Assembly (NCBI GenBank): GCA_030148645.1
Contig: JASBTB010000135.1
Span: forward strand, 1-47,034
DNA: 47,034 bases
Source of the DNA: Demequina sp.
Lineage (GTDB): Bacteria; Actinomycetota; Actinomycetes; Actinomycetales; Demequinaceae
Reading direction: 5' to 3'
In this document: piece after piece, positions 34,834 through 42,528 of the stretch
How positions within the stretch are numbered: the first letter of the stretch is position 1
Layout: every line of letters begins with the position of its first letter
Program-made: the position numbers and the translations under genes
The notes under the pieces: generated by a model
Seen by the model: the letters and a program-made list of their open reading frames with translations, nothing else
Database searches by the model: none
What the model was told of the DNA's origin: nothing

Positions 34834-36822
34834 TTATTGCGCCACCTCCGATTCAAGGGTACGAGACGCGTCCGCGTCCAGCCGACGCAACGCACCCAGA
34901 ACGGCATCCCGGTCGGTCGTCGCCCACATCGGCGGCAACGATCGCGTGAGGAATCCTCGGTAGCGTGCAGTCGCGAGACGCGAATCGAGCACCGCCACCA
35001 CTCCCCTGTCGCTCGCCGACCGGATGAGTCGCCCTGCACCCTGCGCCAACAGCAGGGCCGCATGCGTGGCGCTGACGGCGAGGAACCCGTTGCCTCCCGC
35101 GCGCCCGACGGCCTCGGTGCGGGCCTGCGAGATGGGTTCGTCGGGACGAGGGAACGGGATGCGATCGATCACGACGAGGCTTGAGGTATCGCCCGGAACG
35201 TCGACGCCCTGCCACAGCGTCGTGGATCCGAACAGGCAAGCGCGCGGGTCTTCCCGGAACTGGCGTACCAGCGTGGAGACCTGGTCATCCTTCTGGTACA
35301 ACACGGGCACGTCGAGGCGTTCGCGCATGGCCTCAGCGGCGGCCAGTCCGGCGCGATGCGAGGAGAACAGCCCAAGCGTGCGCCCGCCTGCCGCGCGGAT
35401 CAGGGCTTCGAGTTCGTCGAGCACCTCGGAGCAGATGCCGCCGATGCCGGGCTTGGGAAGTTGAGCGGCGACGTACAGGATGCCTTGCGACGCATAGTCG
35501 AACGGGCTACCGGCGTCAAGAGTGACGGGGTCGTGGACTCCCAAGTGGCGTGCCACGGGCTCGAAGCCTCCGCCGAGTGCAAGCGTCGCCGACGTGAACA
35601 CGGAAGGCTTGTCCCCCACCAATCGGTCTCCAATGACCTCGGCCACGTCGAGCGGCGCCGCGAGGATGCGCTCGGGCGTGGTCGTGTCGTAGTCGCCGTC
35701 GGTGGGCGCCAGCCACACCACGTAGTGGCCGGGATCCGCCTGAAGTTCCTCGCACACGTCGGCGACCTCTGCGAGCGCGGCCTGGGCCATCTTGGCACCC
35801 GCTCCTGTCTCACGCGCCCCGCCGGACTCCTTGGCGATCTTGGTCACGGCACTCAGGGCGTCGCGCGCGCCGGAGCGCACCAACTCGATCGCCGCGGCCA
35901 ACTCCTCGGAGGGGCCCAGTCGCAGGCGCCCCACGGTCGCCTCCGCCAGCGCGGCCTCAAGCGCACGCACACCCATCTCCAGGTTGACGGTCGTGACGCC
36001 GATGCGCCGCGCCCGTCGCCCCGCTCGTTCCACGGCGCGCACTGTGAGTTCGTGAGTGGCGGATGAGGTGATGCGGCTCACGAGCTCGTGGGCCTCGTCC
36101 ACGATGAGCGCGTCGTGCTCTCCCAGAATGTCGTGACTGGTGGCCTGCACTCCCAACACGGCGTGATTCGTGACCACGATGTGCGCGCGGGCGGCCTCCT
36201 CGCGCGCCTTCTGCGAGAAACACTCGGACGCCATCGGGCATTGGCTTTCCAGGCATTCGCGCCCGGCGACGGACACCTGCGCCCACGCGCGACCGCTGAC
36301 GCCGGGCACCAGGTCATCGCGATCCCCCGTGTCGGTTTCCTCGGCCCACGCACTAAGCCTCACGACCTCGCGGCCCAGGTCGGACGTCGGCCCGATCGGC
36401 AGGGCGCCGTCCTCGTCCTCACTGCCCTCGTAGCCGCCGGAGATCTTGTGCACGCACAAGTAGTTGCTGCGGCCCTTGAACAGGGCGGTACGGGCGCGCT
36501 CGCCCAGCGCGGGCTGGAGCGCATCGATCACGGCGGGCAGGTCTTTAGAGAAAACCTGGCGCTGAAGGGCCAGGGTCGCGGTCGAGACGACGATGCGCTC
36601 GTTGGCCTGCACGGCCCGCGCGACCGCCGGCACCAGGTAGGCCAGGGACTTTCCAGTGCCGGTTCCTGCTTGGACCAGCAGGTGCTCGCCCAGGGATAGC
36701 GCGGACTCGACGGCCTTGGCCATCGACACTTGGCCCTCGCGTCGTTCGCCTCCCAAGGCCGCGACGACGCTCGCGAGAAGTTCGGCGGCACCAGCGTCGG
36801 CCGTTTTCTTGGCCTTGGTCAC
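34834..36822 (-). CDS. dinG: ATP-dependent DNA helicase DinG-like (XPD family)
   Basis: 662 residues from GTG 36822. Walker A VQAGTGTGKSLAYL (about 50-63). An Fe-S cluster region with cysteines in NYLCVHKISGG and CLESQCPMASEC lies between motifs I and II. The DEAH box is LIVDEAHELVSR. The C-terminal half has GQGVDV-like WQGVDVPG and RLIRSASDRGVVAVLDSR, motif VI. DinG-type helicases unwind DNA and R-loops in repair. The GTG overlaps the hflX stop as GTGA. No LexA box is visible upstream of hflX-dinG, so SOS control is not shown here. Confidence 0.92.
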   Translation of the reverse strand: MTKAKKTADAGAAELLASVVAALGGERREGQVSMAKAVESALSLGEHLLVQAGTGTGKSLAYLVPAVARAVQANERIVVSTATLALQRQVFSKDLPAVIDALQPALGERARTALFKGRSNYLCVHKISGGYEGSEDEDGALPIGPTSDLGREVVRLSAWAEETDTGDRDDLVPGVSGRAWAQVSVAGRECLESQCPMASECFSQKAREEAARAHIVVTNHAVLGVQATSHDILGEHDALIVDEAHELVSRITSSATHELTVRAVERAGRRARRIGVTTVNLEMGVRALEAALAEATVGRLRLGPSEELAAAIELVRSGARDALSAVTKIAKESGGARETGAGAKMAQAALAEVADVCEELQADPGHYVVWLAPTDGDYDTTTPERILAAPLDVAEVIGDRLVGDKPSVFTSATLALGGGFEPVARHLGVHDPVTLDAGSPFDYASQGILYVAAQLPKPGIGGICSEVLDELEALIRAAGGRTLGLFSSHRAGLAAAEAMRERLDVPVLYQKDDQVSTLVRQFREDPRACLFGSTTLWQGVDVPGDTSSLVVIDRIPFPRPDEPISQARTEAVGRAGGNGFLAVSATHAALLLAQGAGRLIRSASDRGVVAVLDSRLATARYRGFLTRSLPPMWATTDRDAVLGALRRLDADASRTLESEVAQ

Positions 36823-38318
36823 GACGCCGCCGACGCTGCCTCGTGGATGCGGGCCGCGAGCGAGTTGGAGACGTCCGCCACCAGGTGGTAGCCGTCGCCC
36901 TCGTGCGCCTCGCTGAGAACCTCGCCCTCGCGGTGGGCCTCGTTGACGAGGTCGCCGCGCGAGTACGGCAGGGTGACGTCCACGTGGACGGGCGGGCGCG
37001 GCAGCATGCGGCCGACGGTTTCGAGCAGTTCTTCGATGCCAGCGCCGGTGAGCGCGGAGACCTCGATGCTGGGTTCCCGGCGTCCGCGCAGTCGCAGCAG
37101 GGTCTCGGGGTCGGCGATGTCGGCTTTGTTGTACACCAGCAACTCGGCCACCTCGTCGGCGCCCGGAACGTCGGCCAGCACCGTGCGCACGGCCGCGACT
37201 TGGCCCTCGGGGTCGGGGTGGGAGGCGTCCACGATGTGCAGCACAAGATCCGCGTGCGCGACCTCCTCGAGCGAGGACTGGAACGCGGCCACGAGTTGGT
37301 GAGGCAGGTCCTTCACGAATCCGACGGTGTCGGATACGGTGATGTCGCGGCCGTCGGGGGTGCGGGTGCGGCGCACGGTCGGGTCGAGTGTGGCGAACAG
37401 CTGGTTTTGCACGAGCACGCCCGCGCCCGTGATGCGGTTGAGTAGCGAGGACTTGCCCGCGTTGGTGTAGCCCACGATCGCCACGTTGGGCATCGCCAGC
37501 CGGTTCTCGCGTCGCACGTTGCGGGCTGGTTCCATGAGCTTGATCTGGCGACGAAGTTGGGCCATGCGGATGCGGATGCGGCGGCGGTCCAGCTCGATCT
37601 TGGTCTCACCGGGGCCGCGCGAGCCCATGCCCGCGGCCGCGCCGCCCACCTGACCACCGGCCTGGCGGGACATGGATTCACCCCAGCCGCGCAGTCGCGG
37701 CAGCAGGTATTCGAGCTGCGCCAGCTCCACCTGGGCCTTGCCCTCCTTGGACTTGGCGTGCTGCGCGAAGATGTCCAGGATCAGGGCGGTGCGGTCGATC
37801 ACCTTGACCTTGACCACGTCCTCGAGGGCGCGGCGCTGGCTGGGCTGGAGCTCGTCGTTCACCACCACGGTATCGGCTCTCGCGGCCATCACCACGTCGC
37901 GTAACTCCCCGGCCTTGCCCTTGCCGATGTACGTGGCCGGGTCCGGCTTGGGCCTGCGCTGCAGCATGCCGTCGAGCACCTCGGAGCCCGCGGTCTCCGC
38001 CAGGGCGGCGAGTTCGCGCAGGGAGATCTCGGCGTCCTGCGCGGTGCCGTGAGACCACTGGCCCACCAGCACCACTCGCTCGAGCCGCAACTGTCGGTAC
38101 TCGACCTCGGTGACGTCCTCGAGCTCGGTGGACAGGCTTCCCACGCGCCGGAGGCCCTCGCGCTGCTCGCGCTCAAACTGGTCGCCGTCGTAGTCGGTGC
38201 GGCCGGTCTCGCTCGCACTCACGGCCGTGCCGGAGCGCGACAGCACCCGGTCGATCACGGATTCGATCGAGGTGGGTGACGGCGCGGCGTCGGTGGACTC
38301 GTCAAGGGGTTCAGTCAT
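36819..38318 (-). CDS. hflX: GTPase HflX
   Basis: Ribosome-associated GTPase that splits stalled or hibernating ribosomes. 499 residues. HflX domain with IGKGKAGEL and VNDELQPSQRRALEDV (about 142-185), then the linker and basic helices RRRIRIRMAQLRRQI. The G domain has GYTNAGKSSLLN (G1), DTVGFVKDLP (G3) and NKADIAD (G4). The N-terminal ~70 residues are an acidic extension. First gene of the hflX-dinG-79-residue protein run; its stop overlaps the dinG start. Divergent from the RsmC-like gene with 59 bases between. Confidence 0.95.
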   Translation of the reverse strand: MTEPLDESTDAAPSPTSIESVIDRVLSRSGTAVSASETGRTDYDGDQFEREQREGLRRVGSLSTELEDVTEVEYRQLRLERVVLVGQWSHGTAQDAEISLRELAALAETAGSEVLDGMLQRRPKPDPATYIGKGKAGELRDVVMAARADTVVVNDELQPSQRRALEDVVKVKVIDRTALILDIFAQHAKSKEGKAQVELAQLEYLLPRLRGWGESMSRQAGGQVGGAAAGMGSRGPGETKIELDRRRIRIRMAQLRRQIKLMEPARNVRRENRLAMPNVAIVGYTNAGKSSLLNRITGAGVLVQNQLFATLDPTVRRTRTPDGRDITVSDTVGFVKDLPHQLVAAFQSSLEEVAHADLVLHIVDASHPDPEGQVAAVRTVLADVPGADEVAELLVYNKADIADPETLLRLRGRREPSIEVSALTGAGIEELLETVGRMLPRPPVHVDVTLPYSRGDLVNEAHREGEVLSEAHEGDGYHLVADVSNSLAARIHEAASAAS

Positions 38319-38364
38319 GAGGTACCTAGTGTCTCATTGGGGCCGAGGCCCCGTGGGCGCGCAC

Positions 38365-38370
38365 TACGCT
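38365..38370 (+). promoter_or_regulatory. -10 box for leaderless RsmC-like mRNA
   Basis: TACGCT ends seven bases before the GTG start at 38378. That spacing fits a leaderless transcript in which the start codon is at or next to +1. No ribosome site is visible. The -35 is not clear. Confidence 0.45.
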
Positions 38371-38377
38371 TCTTGCC

Positions 38378-39004
38378 GTGGAGCACTATTTTTCGGCGAA
38401 GCCCGCATCGGCCGATGAGCGGCGTGAGATCAGTGTGACCCTGGACGGCCGCCCATTCTCCTTGGAGACCGCACCGGGTGTGTTCTCGCCCGGCCACGTG
38501 GACCTGGGCACGACGGTGCTGCTCGACACGGTGGGCGCTCCCCCGGCGGGCGAGGTGCTGGACCTGGGCTGCGGCTGGGGTCCCATCGCGCTCACTGCGG
38601 CGCTACGCGAGCCTGGTGCCCGGGTCACCGCGCTGGACGTCAACGAGCGCGCCATGGACCTGCTGCGGCTCAATGTGGCCCGCGTGAAGGCGTCGGCGCC
38701 CGACCTGGCTCCCATCGCGGTGGTGACCGCCGACGACGTGCCTGCCGAGGCCCGCTTCGACGCGATCTGGTCCAACCCGCCCATCCGCATCGGCAAGGCT
38801 GCTCTGCACGAGCTGCTGGCGGCGTGGCTGCCGCGCCTGGTGCCGGGCGGCGAGGCCTGGCTCGTGGTGCAACGCCACCTGGGAGCCGACTCGCTGGCGC
38901 GCTGGATCTCAGAGCAGACGGACGATGCCGGGGCCCCGTGGGGGCAGATCGAGAAGATCCGCTCGGCCAAGGGATTCAGGGTGCTGCGGTTGGTGCGCAC
39001 CTAG
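38378..39004 (+). CDS. RsmC-like class I rRNA/guanine methyltransferase (MTS domain)
   Basis: 208 residues from GTG 38378. SAM motif I VLDLGCGWGPIALTAAL (about 60-76), VTALDVNERAMDLLRLN, and the NPPI-type motif IWSNPPIRIGK (about 130-140) used by N2-guanine and N6-adenine methylases. Only the C-terminal RsmC half is present, as usual in Actinobacteria. Target probably a guanine in rRNA, not proven by sequence. No ribosome site; possibly leaderless. Confidence 0.82.
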   Translation: MEHYFSAKPASADERREISVTLDGRPFSLETAPGVFSPGHVDLGTTVLLDTVGAPPAGEVLDLGCGWGPIALTAALREPGARVTALDVNERAMDLLRLNVARVKASAPDLAPIAVVTADDVPAEARFDAIWSNPPIRIGKAALHELLAAWLPRLVPGGEAWLVVQRHLGADSLARWISEQTDDAGAPWGQIEKIRSAKGFRVLRLVRT

Positions 39005-39074
39005 CGGGATCGGACCCGGCCCGAAGCTGGCACAGGGACTCCAGGCCTAACCTGCCCGCCGCGCGATCGGAGAT

Positions 39075-39448
39075 CTATTTCGCGGCACGTACTCTCGCCT
39101 CCGTCGCGCCCAGCCTTTCAAGGTCTGCAGCGAGCCTAAGGTCGTCATCTGCGGACACGGATTCGTCAACAAAGGCACCCAGATTGAGCACAGCGCGCGA
39201 TCCGCGGTGCACCGTCCAATAGACCCGCCCGACGGAAGTCCGCCGGGTCACGGTGTACGCACTGGACAACGGTGCGCACAACACGAAGCGCGGGATGACA
39301 CCGCACTGGAAGATCACGGTGCGACTGAGCCCGACCACCGCTACGGCCGCGGGCACCAGTCCCCGGGCGACCCTGCGATGAAAGTGAAACCGACGCTGAT
39401 GTAGAGCATCGAAACGCCAAGTACTGAGAGCAACACCAAGTACAGCAT
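39075..39448 (-). pseudogene. Small membrane protein (PH-like), one-base frameshift
   Basis: Reading from ATG 39448 gives a membrane helix (MLYLVLLSVLGVSMLYISVG), then FTFIAG. Restoring one G at the GGG of 39371-39373 (minus strand) continues it as VARGLVPAAVAVVGLSRTV and on to the stop at 39075, giving about 124 residues with a second hydrophobic segment and a C-terminal soluble part (SVGRVYWTVHRGSRAVLN, ADDDLRLAADLERLGA). It resembles small PH-like membrane proteins of Actinobacteria, but I do not recognise a specific family. Its first codon abuts the left inverted repeat of the next element. Confidence 0.5.
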
Positions 39449-39474
39449 GGGACTGCCCCAGGTTTGGTTGACTC
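39449..39474 (+). repeat. Left terminal inverted repeat
   Basis: 26 bases starting GGGACTGCCCCAGG, reading inward. Pairs with 41349-41374 with two mismatches (A/T at position 12, T/C at position 16). Confidence 0.75.
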
Positions 39475-39480
39475 GCGGGG

Positions 39481-39708
39481 TTAGGCCGCGAGGGCCATTG
39501 TTTGGTGAGTGTAGACGGTCTCCTGCGACGCCGCAGTGGCGTGGGCAGAGTCGGGACTGATCACCTTCGACGCGGTACGGCCCAACATGTCCGTCGTGGT
39601 CGTGGTCGTGGCACCGTTGGGCGCCGTGACCGTCGTGATCGGACCCGCATAGGTGTAGCCGGTCTTCACCTCGGTGAGACCCACCTCAAGCGACTCACCA
39701 AGAGTCAA
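39481..39708 (-). pseudogene. Rhs/YD-repeat gene fragment
   Basis: The minus strand encodes about 75 residues with the YD/Rhs character (GYTYAGPITTVTAPNGATTT, DMLGRTASKVIS), then TAASQETVYTHQTMALAA and a TAA seven bases from the left repeat. It has no start codon of its own and abuts the abiEii stop. The last 20 residues may instead be a transposase end, since IS3-type orfB genes stop next to the terminal repeat. Either way it is a remnant, not a complete gene. Confidence 0.55.
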
Positions 39709-40621
39709 CGACGTCGTCGGCCTGCACCCACCGCTTGAGTTTAGGATTCCAACTCGCCGCATGGGAGCCGGTGAGCACCGGGTCTGCGAACAGCGCAAGC
39801 GATTCGAGGACGTCGGCGAAGAGTTCGGGGAGTTCTCGGTCGCGACCCGTGCGTCGGCGCCACGCGAGCCACTTGGCCTGCGCACGCTGCGGCATGCCCT
39901 CCAGGCGTGGAAGGAGCGGGCTCAGCTCCACGTGACGGTATTGCGCGACCACGGCCAGCGAAGCCGCCAACTCGGCGCCGTTCACCGGGTGCACCTGGAC
40001 CAGGGTGTGAATGTCCGCGAAGTCGCGCCAGCGTGTATTTGCCTCGCCGCGGTCGATGGTGGTGACGATCTTCTCGGCGAGCACCATCGTGAGCGGGTAG
40101 CCAAACAGCGTCACGGGCGGTTGCCCAAGGTCGACGATGCGCGGCACATCGATCAGCGTCGGTGACGGCCAGACCGGGTCGCCAAAGTTGACGTCGATGC
40201 CGATCGTCACCCTGGCGCTCCCGAACTCAGCGACCAGCCTCACGCGAATCCCTGCATACTCGTCGATATCCCTGATGGCGGTGGCGGTCAAGGCCTGCGT
40301 ATCGAAGACCACGCCATCGGGAAGCACGATCTGGGCGATTTCGCGGAACCGTGCGGCAACCGCGCCGGCGTCGTTGTCAAGCCCTGTGGCCTGCAGATCG
40401 ATGTCCTTGGTGGGTCGGCGTGCCGCGAACGCCGCCAGGAGCACGCCGCCCTTGAGCACGAAGTGATCCCGATGCCCCGACACCGCAAGTCGTGCCAGCA
40501 ACGCCTCGAGAACGTACAAGACCTGCACCTGCTGAACGTCCTCGCCGGTTTGCCTTGCGAGGCGCCGGATGGCGATGGTCGCGTCACCGGCAGGAGAGCC
40601 ATATTCGGGATTGGGGCTCAC
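39695..40621 (-). CDS. abiEii: AbiEii/AbiGii nucleotidyltransferase toxin
   Basis: 308 residues from GTG 40621. The NTase core has HFVLKGGVLLAAF (53-65) and the catalytic DxD as KDIDLQ (72-77), then the conserved EKIVTTIDRGEANTRWRDFADIH (in two pieces) of the family. AbiEii toxins transfer nucleotides to tRNA or other RNAs, and with AbiEi form a type IV-like abortive-infection system against phages. Start overlaps the abiEi stop as GTGA. The C-terminal ~100 residues are a helical domain. No frame defects. Confidence 0.88.
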   Translation of the reverse strand: MSPNPEYGSPAGDATIAIRRLARQTGEDVQQVQVLYVLEALLARLAVSGHRDHFVLKGGVLLAAFAARRPTKDIDLQATGLDNDAGAVAARFREIAQIVLPDGVVFDTQALTATAIRDIDEYAGIRVRLVAEFGSARVTIGIDVNFGDPVWPSPTLIDVPRIVDLGQPPVTLFGYPLTMVLAEKIVTTIDRGEANTRWRDFADIHTLVQVHPVNGAELAASLAVVAQYRHVELSPLLPRLEGMPQRAQAKWLAWRRRTGRDRELPELFADVLESLALFADPVLTGSHAASWNPKLKRWVQADDVVDSW

Positions 40622-41220
40622 ACCAACACCTCCAGCGCGGCCTGGAGCGCGGGGCGCGCCGTGGGAAAGCGCTGCGCGATGGCAAGCAAACTGCTAGGAC
40701 TGTTGCCCCGGCCGTGCAGCCAACGCTTCAGGGACCCGATCGCGAGATCGCTCCCCCAGTCGTGCCGGAGGCGAAACAGGTCGATGATCGTCCGCTCGGG
40801 CGAATACAAGCCGATCGACAGCCCGGCAGGCAAGGGATGCAGGGTGCGGCCAATCTCGAAGGTTTCGCACGCGAAGCGGTGCCACGTGATGGGTGCGAAC
40901 CTGATCGTCGCGGGTTGACTCCCACGCGGGATCGCGATGTCAGTGGCGCGCGGGATTTCGTCCGTCAGTTCGTGCAGCGCGGCGGCCGACAAGAGGCAAA
41001 TGGTCGCTTCCGGCTTCTTGGCGGCGAGCGCCATCCAAGCGGCAGTCGTGTCGTCAGTCGCCCCTGCGCGAAGGAATGTTCCCGGCGCGACGCGCTCGTA
41101 CTCGCCCGCAGCCAACATCTGGTCGAGGCGATGCCGCGTGAGACCCAACCCGGGAAGTTCCCCGTAATAGAGGAGGTCAGGCAAGGCCATCCCCTCCCTC
41201 TCGTCAGCAGAAACCATCAC
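40618..41220 (-). CDS. abiEi: AbiEi antitoxin/transcriptional regulator
   Basis: 200 residues. N-terminal winged-helix-like part (ELPGLGLTRHRLDQMLAAGEYERVAPGTFLRAG, seen in adjoining pieces, about 21-53), then the AbiEi antitoxin domain with LLSAAALHELTDE and the C-terminal ERTIIDLFRLRHDWG. AbiEi represses its own promoter and counters AbiEii. Start is GTG 41220 or the ATG next to it; a later ATG (MALPDLLYYG) has GAGGGAGGGG directly before it and is an alternative. The first start is consistent with leaderless translation from the box at 41227-41232. Confidence 0.85.
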   Translation of the reverse strand: MMVSADEREGMALPDLLYYGELPGLGLTRHRLDQMLAAGEYERVAPGTFLRAGATDDTTAAWMALAAKKPEATICLLSAAALHELTDEIPRATDIAIPRGSQPATIRFAPITWHRFACETFEIGRTLHPLPAGLSIGLYSPERTIIDLFRLRHDWGSDLAIGSLKRWLHGRGNSPSSLLAIAQRFPTARPALQAALEVLV

Positions 41221-41221
41221 A

Positions 41222-41270
41222 CCTAGAGCATACCTGGCCTAGATTCCGTTGACCAGGGTTCGCATGCGAA
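41222..41270 (-). promoter_or_regulatory. abiE promoter with candidate operators
   Basis: On the minus strand -10 TATGCT (41227-41232) ends six bases before the GTG start. Direct repeats TCTAGG (41222-41227 and 41238-41243) flank it, and a 12-bp palindrome TTCGCATGCGAA lies at 41259-41270. These are plausible AbiEi sites. The -35 is poor. Confidence 0.5.
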
Positions 41271-41348
41271 ACCGTCACCCCAACTCAGGTTTGCGGAGGA
41301 AGCGGTACGGATCGCACGTCAGGTAACCAAACCGCGGGTCAGGTCAAA

Positions 41349-41374
41349 GAGTCAACCAGACCAGGGGCAGTCCC
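41349..41374 (-). repeat. Right terminal inverted repeat
   Basis: Reverse complement begins GGGACTGCCCCTGG; mate of 39449-39474 with 24/26 identity, facing inward. Outside it a minus-strand frame without a start codon (about 41375-41576) reads like a signal peptide (FARFLLAAAVAVRLLIGAAG) with a short mature part and may be debris of the interrupted gene. Confidence 0.72.
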
Positions 41375-41620
41375 TGGGTATCCCGACTCTTAGCAGGGGA
41401 AACGTCCCTTGCGGGCCCGACGTGCGGGGTGAGGGTGAGGATTGAGGCCCCGACGGCGTTTTCGGCTGCAGGGCTCGAAACCGCGGATGCGGCGCCAGCC
41501 GCGCCGATCAGGAGCCTGACGGCAACGGCGGCGGCTAGGAGGAAGCGTGCGAAGGGTGCGAGAACACTGGCGGCAGCGCGCTAACTCATGCGACTATCGT
41601 GGCAAGTCGGGGAACTCAGG
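41375..41620. other. Gap with possible secreted-protein remnant
   Basis: No complete gene. A minus-strand frame opens after a TAG near 41580, has no ATG/GTG, and encodes a hydrophobic segment followed by AASAVSSPAAENAVG, then enters the right repeat and stops inside the element. Possible truncated N-terminus of a secreted protein. Nothing else is visible. Confidence 0.3.
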
Positions 41621-41950
41621 TCACTGCTCGTATACCTTCCGGCCCTCCGCAGTGGCGCAGATCCGTTTCGATACTGCCTCGGCCTGCGGCGCTTCCCATG
41701 CACTTGCCTCGCCGAGAATTGAGTCCGTCTCCCCGGACGGGAGCTTCGAGAGTTTCCCGTACGGTTCCTCGCAGTGATAGAGGTCAACCCAGCCCCGCTG
41801 CGGAAGTCGGGCCAACACGTCTTCCGCTCGTTGATTCAGTTCCACATCGGAGTCCTGGTGCCGTAGCGCCCGAAACTGCCACACCACCTCCCACGTGCCG
41901 GAGAAGTCCTCGATCGCCAGCCATAGGATTGCTCGCTCGTCGTCGTTCAT
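41621..41950 (-). CDS. Small acidic protein, possible immunity protein
   Basis: 109 residues from ATG 41950 (GTG directly before). Acidic, Trp-rich (LWLAIEDFSGTWEVVWQFRAL, RGWVDLY), no signal or membrane helix. I do not recognise a family. Size, charge and place in an island with Rhs debris would fit an immunity protein, but no matching toxin is intact nearby. The C-terminus RICATAEGRKVYEQ is basic. Confidence 0.5.
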   Translation of the reverse strand: MNDDERAILWLAIEDFSGTWEVVWQFRALRHQDSDVELNQRAEDVLARLPQRGWVDLYHCEEPYGKLSKLPSGETDSILGEASAWEAPQAEAVSKRICATAEGRKVYEQ

Positions 41951-42057
41951 CACTGGTCGAATACCGGATTTCCTTCAAGCGGTCTTCGCGTGATGGTCCC
42001 GGCGACGCACCGCCTGAGGCGCCCACCAGCAACGAGCTCGAGCTGGACTGACCAGCC

Positions 42058-42528
42058 TCACCGTACGGGTTGGGCCTGCTCGTCAGCGTCAGCGTGCGGA
42101 GTAGGTTCCGTGCGCCACGCCCAGCCTGCGGCCCCTGAAACCAACGCGGCGATCACCACGGCGCCAGACAGCCACGTCGACACAGTGAGGAAATTCCACC
42201 ACTGCCCATAGGCGTATGGAAGCGATAGCGCCGCATTGACGATCACGTAGAAGGCCGTGCACGCGACAACGAACGTGGTGCCGGCCTTCAAAGACATCCT
42301 GCCCATCAGCAACATGCCGAGCGTGACGGCACATCCCAACGAGACAGCAGACAAGAGCCACCACACGCTCGTCCACGTCGGGAACGACGTGAGGTAACCG
42401 CGCTCCGAACGATAGCCAAGCGCCAAGGCCGGCAACGGTTGCAACAGGAACTGGGCCGTCGCTGCGCTGACGCCCGCACCAAGCGTCTGGCCCACGCGGG
42501 TGACTCTAGTAAAAACCATAGAAACCAC
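42058..42528 (-). CDS. Four-helix membrane protein of unknown function
   Basis: 156 residues with four hydrophobic segments (about 20-35, 56-73, 81-101, 118-137) and a short polar C-terminus. Start uncertain: ATG 42528 overlaps the upstream gene by 23 bases, a GTG at 42495 (VGQTLGAGVSA) is an alternative. No family recognised. Same strand and overlapping with the secreted-protein gene, so probably cotranscribed. Confidence 0.55.
   Translation of the reverse strand: MVSMVFTRVTRVGQTLGAGVSAATAQFLLQPLPALALGYRSERGYLTSFPTWTSVWWLLSAVSLGCAVTLGMLLMGRMSLKAGTTFVVACTAFYVIVNAALSLPYAYGQWWNFLTVSTWLSGAVVIAALVSGAAGWAWRTEPTPHADADEQAQPVR

Larger units (their letters stand above)
39449..41374. mobile_element. 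1.9-kb transposase-less element with inverted ends, carrying AbiE
   Basis: Bounded by inward-facing 26-bp inverted repeats (39449-39474 and 41349-41374) that match at 24 of 26 positions and begin GGGACTGCCCC, like ends of IS3-type elements. Inside are an Rhs-like remnant and abiEi-abiEii; there is no transposase. Flanking bases show no clear target duplication. The boundaries are seen in the sequence; mobility is inferred. Confidence 0.6.

Noticed and set aside
39445-41378. Target-site duplication around the AbiE element
   Set aside because: Flanks (CAT on the left, TGG on the right) do not match.
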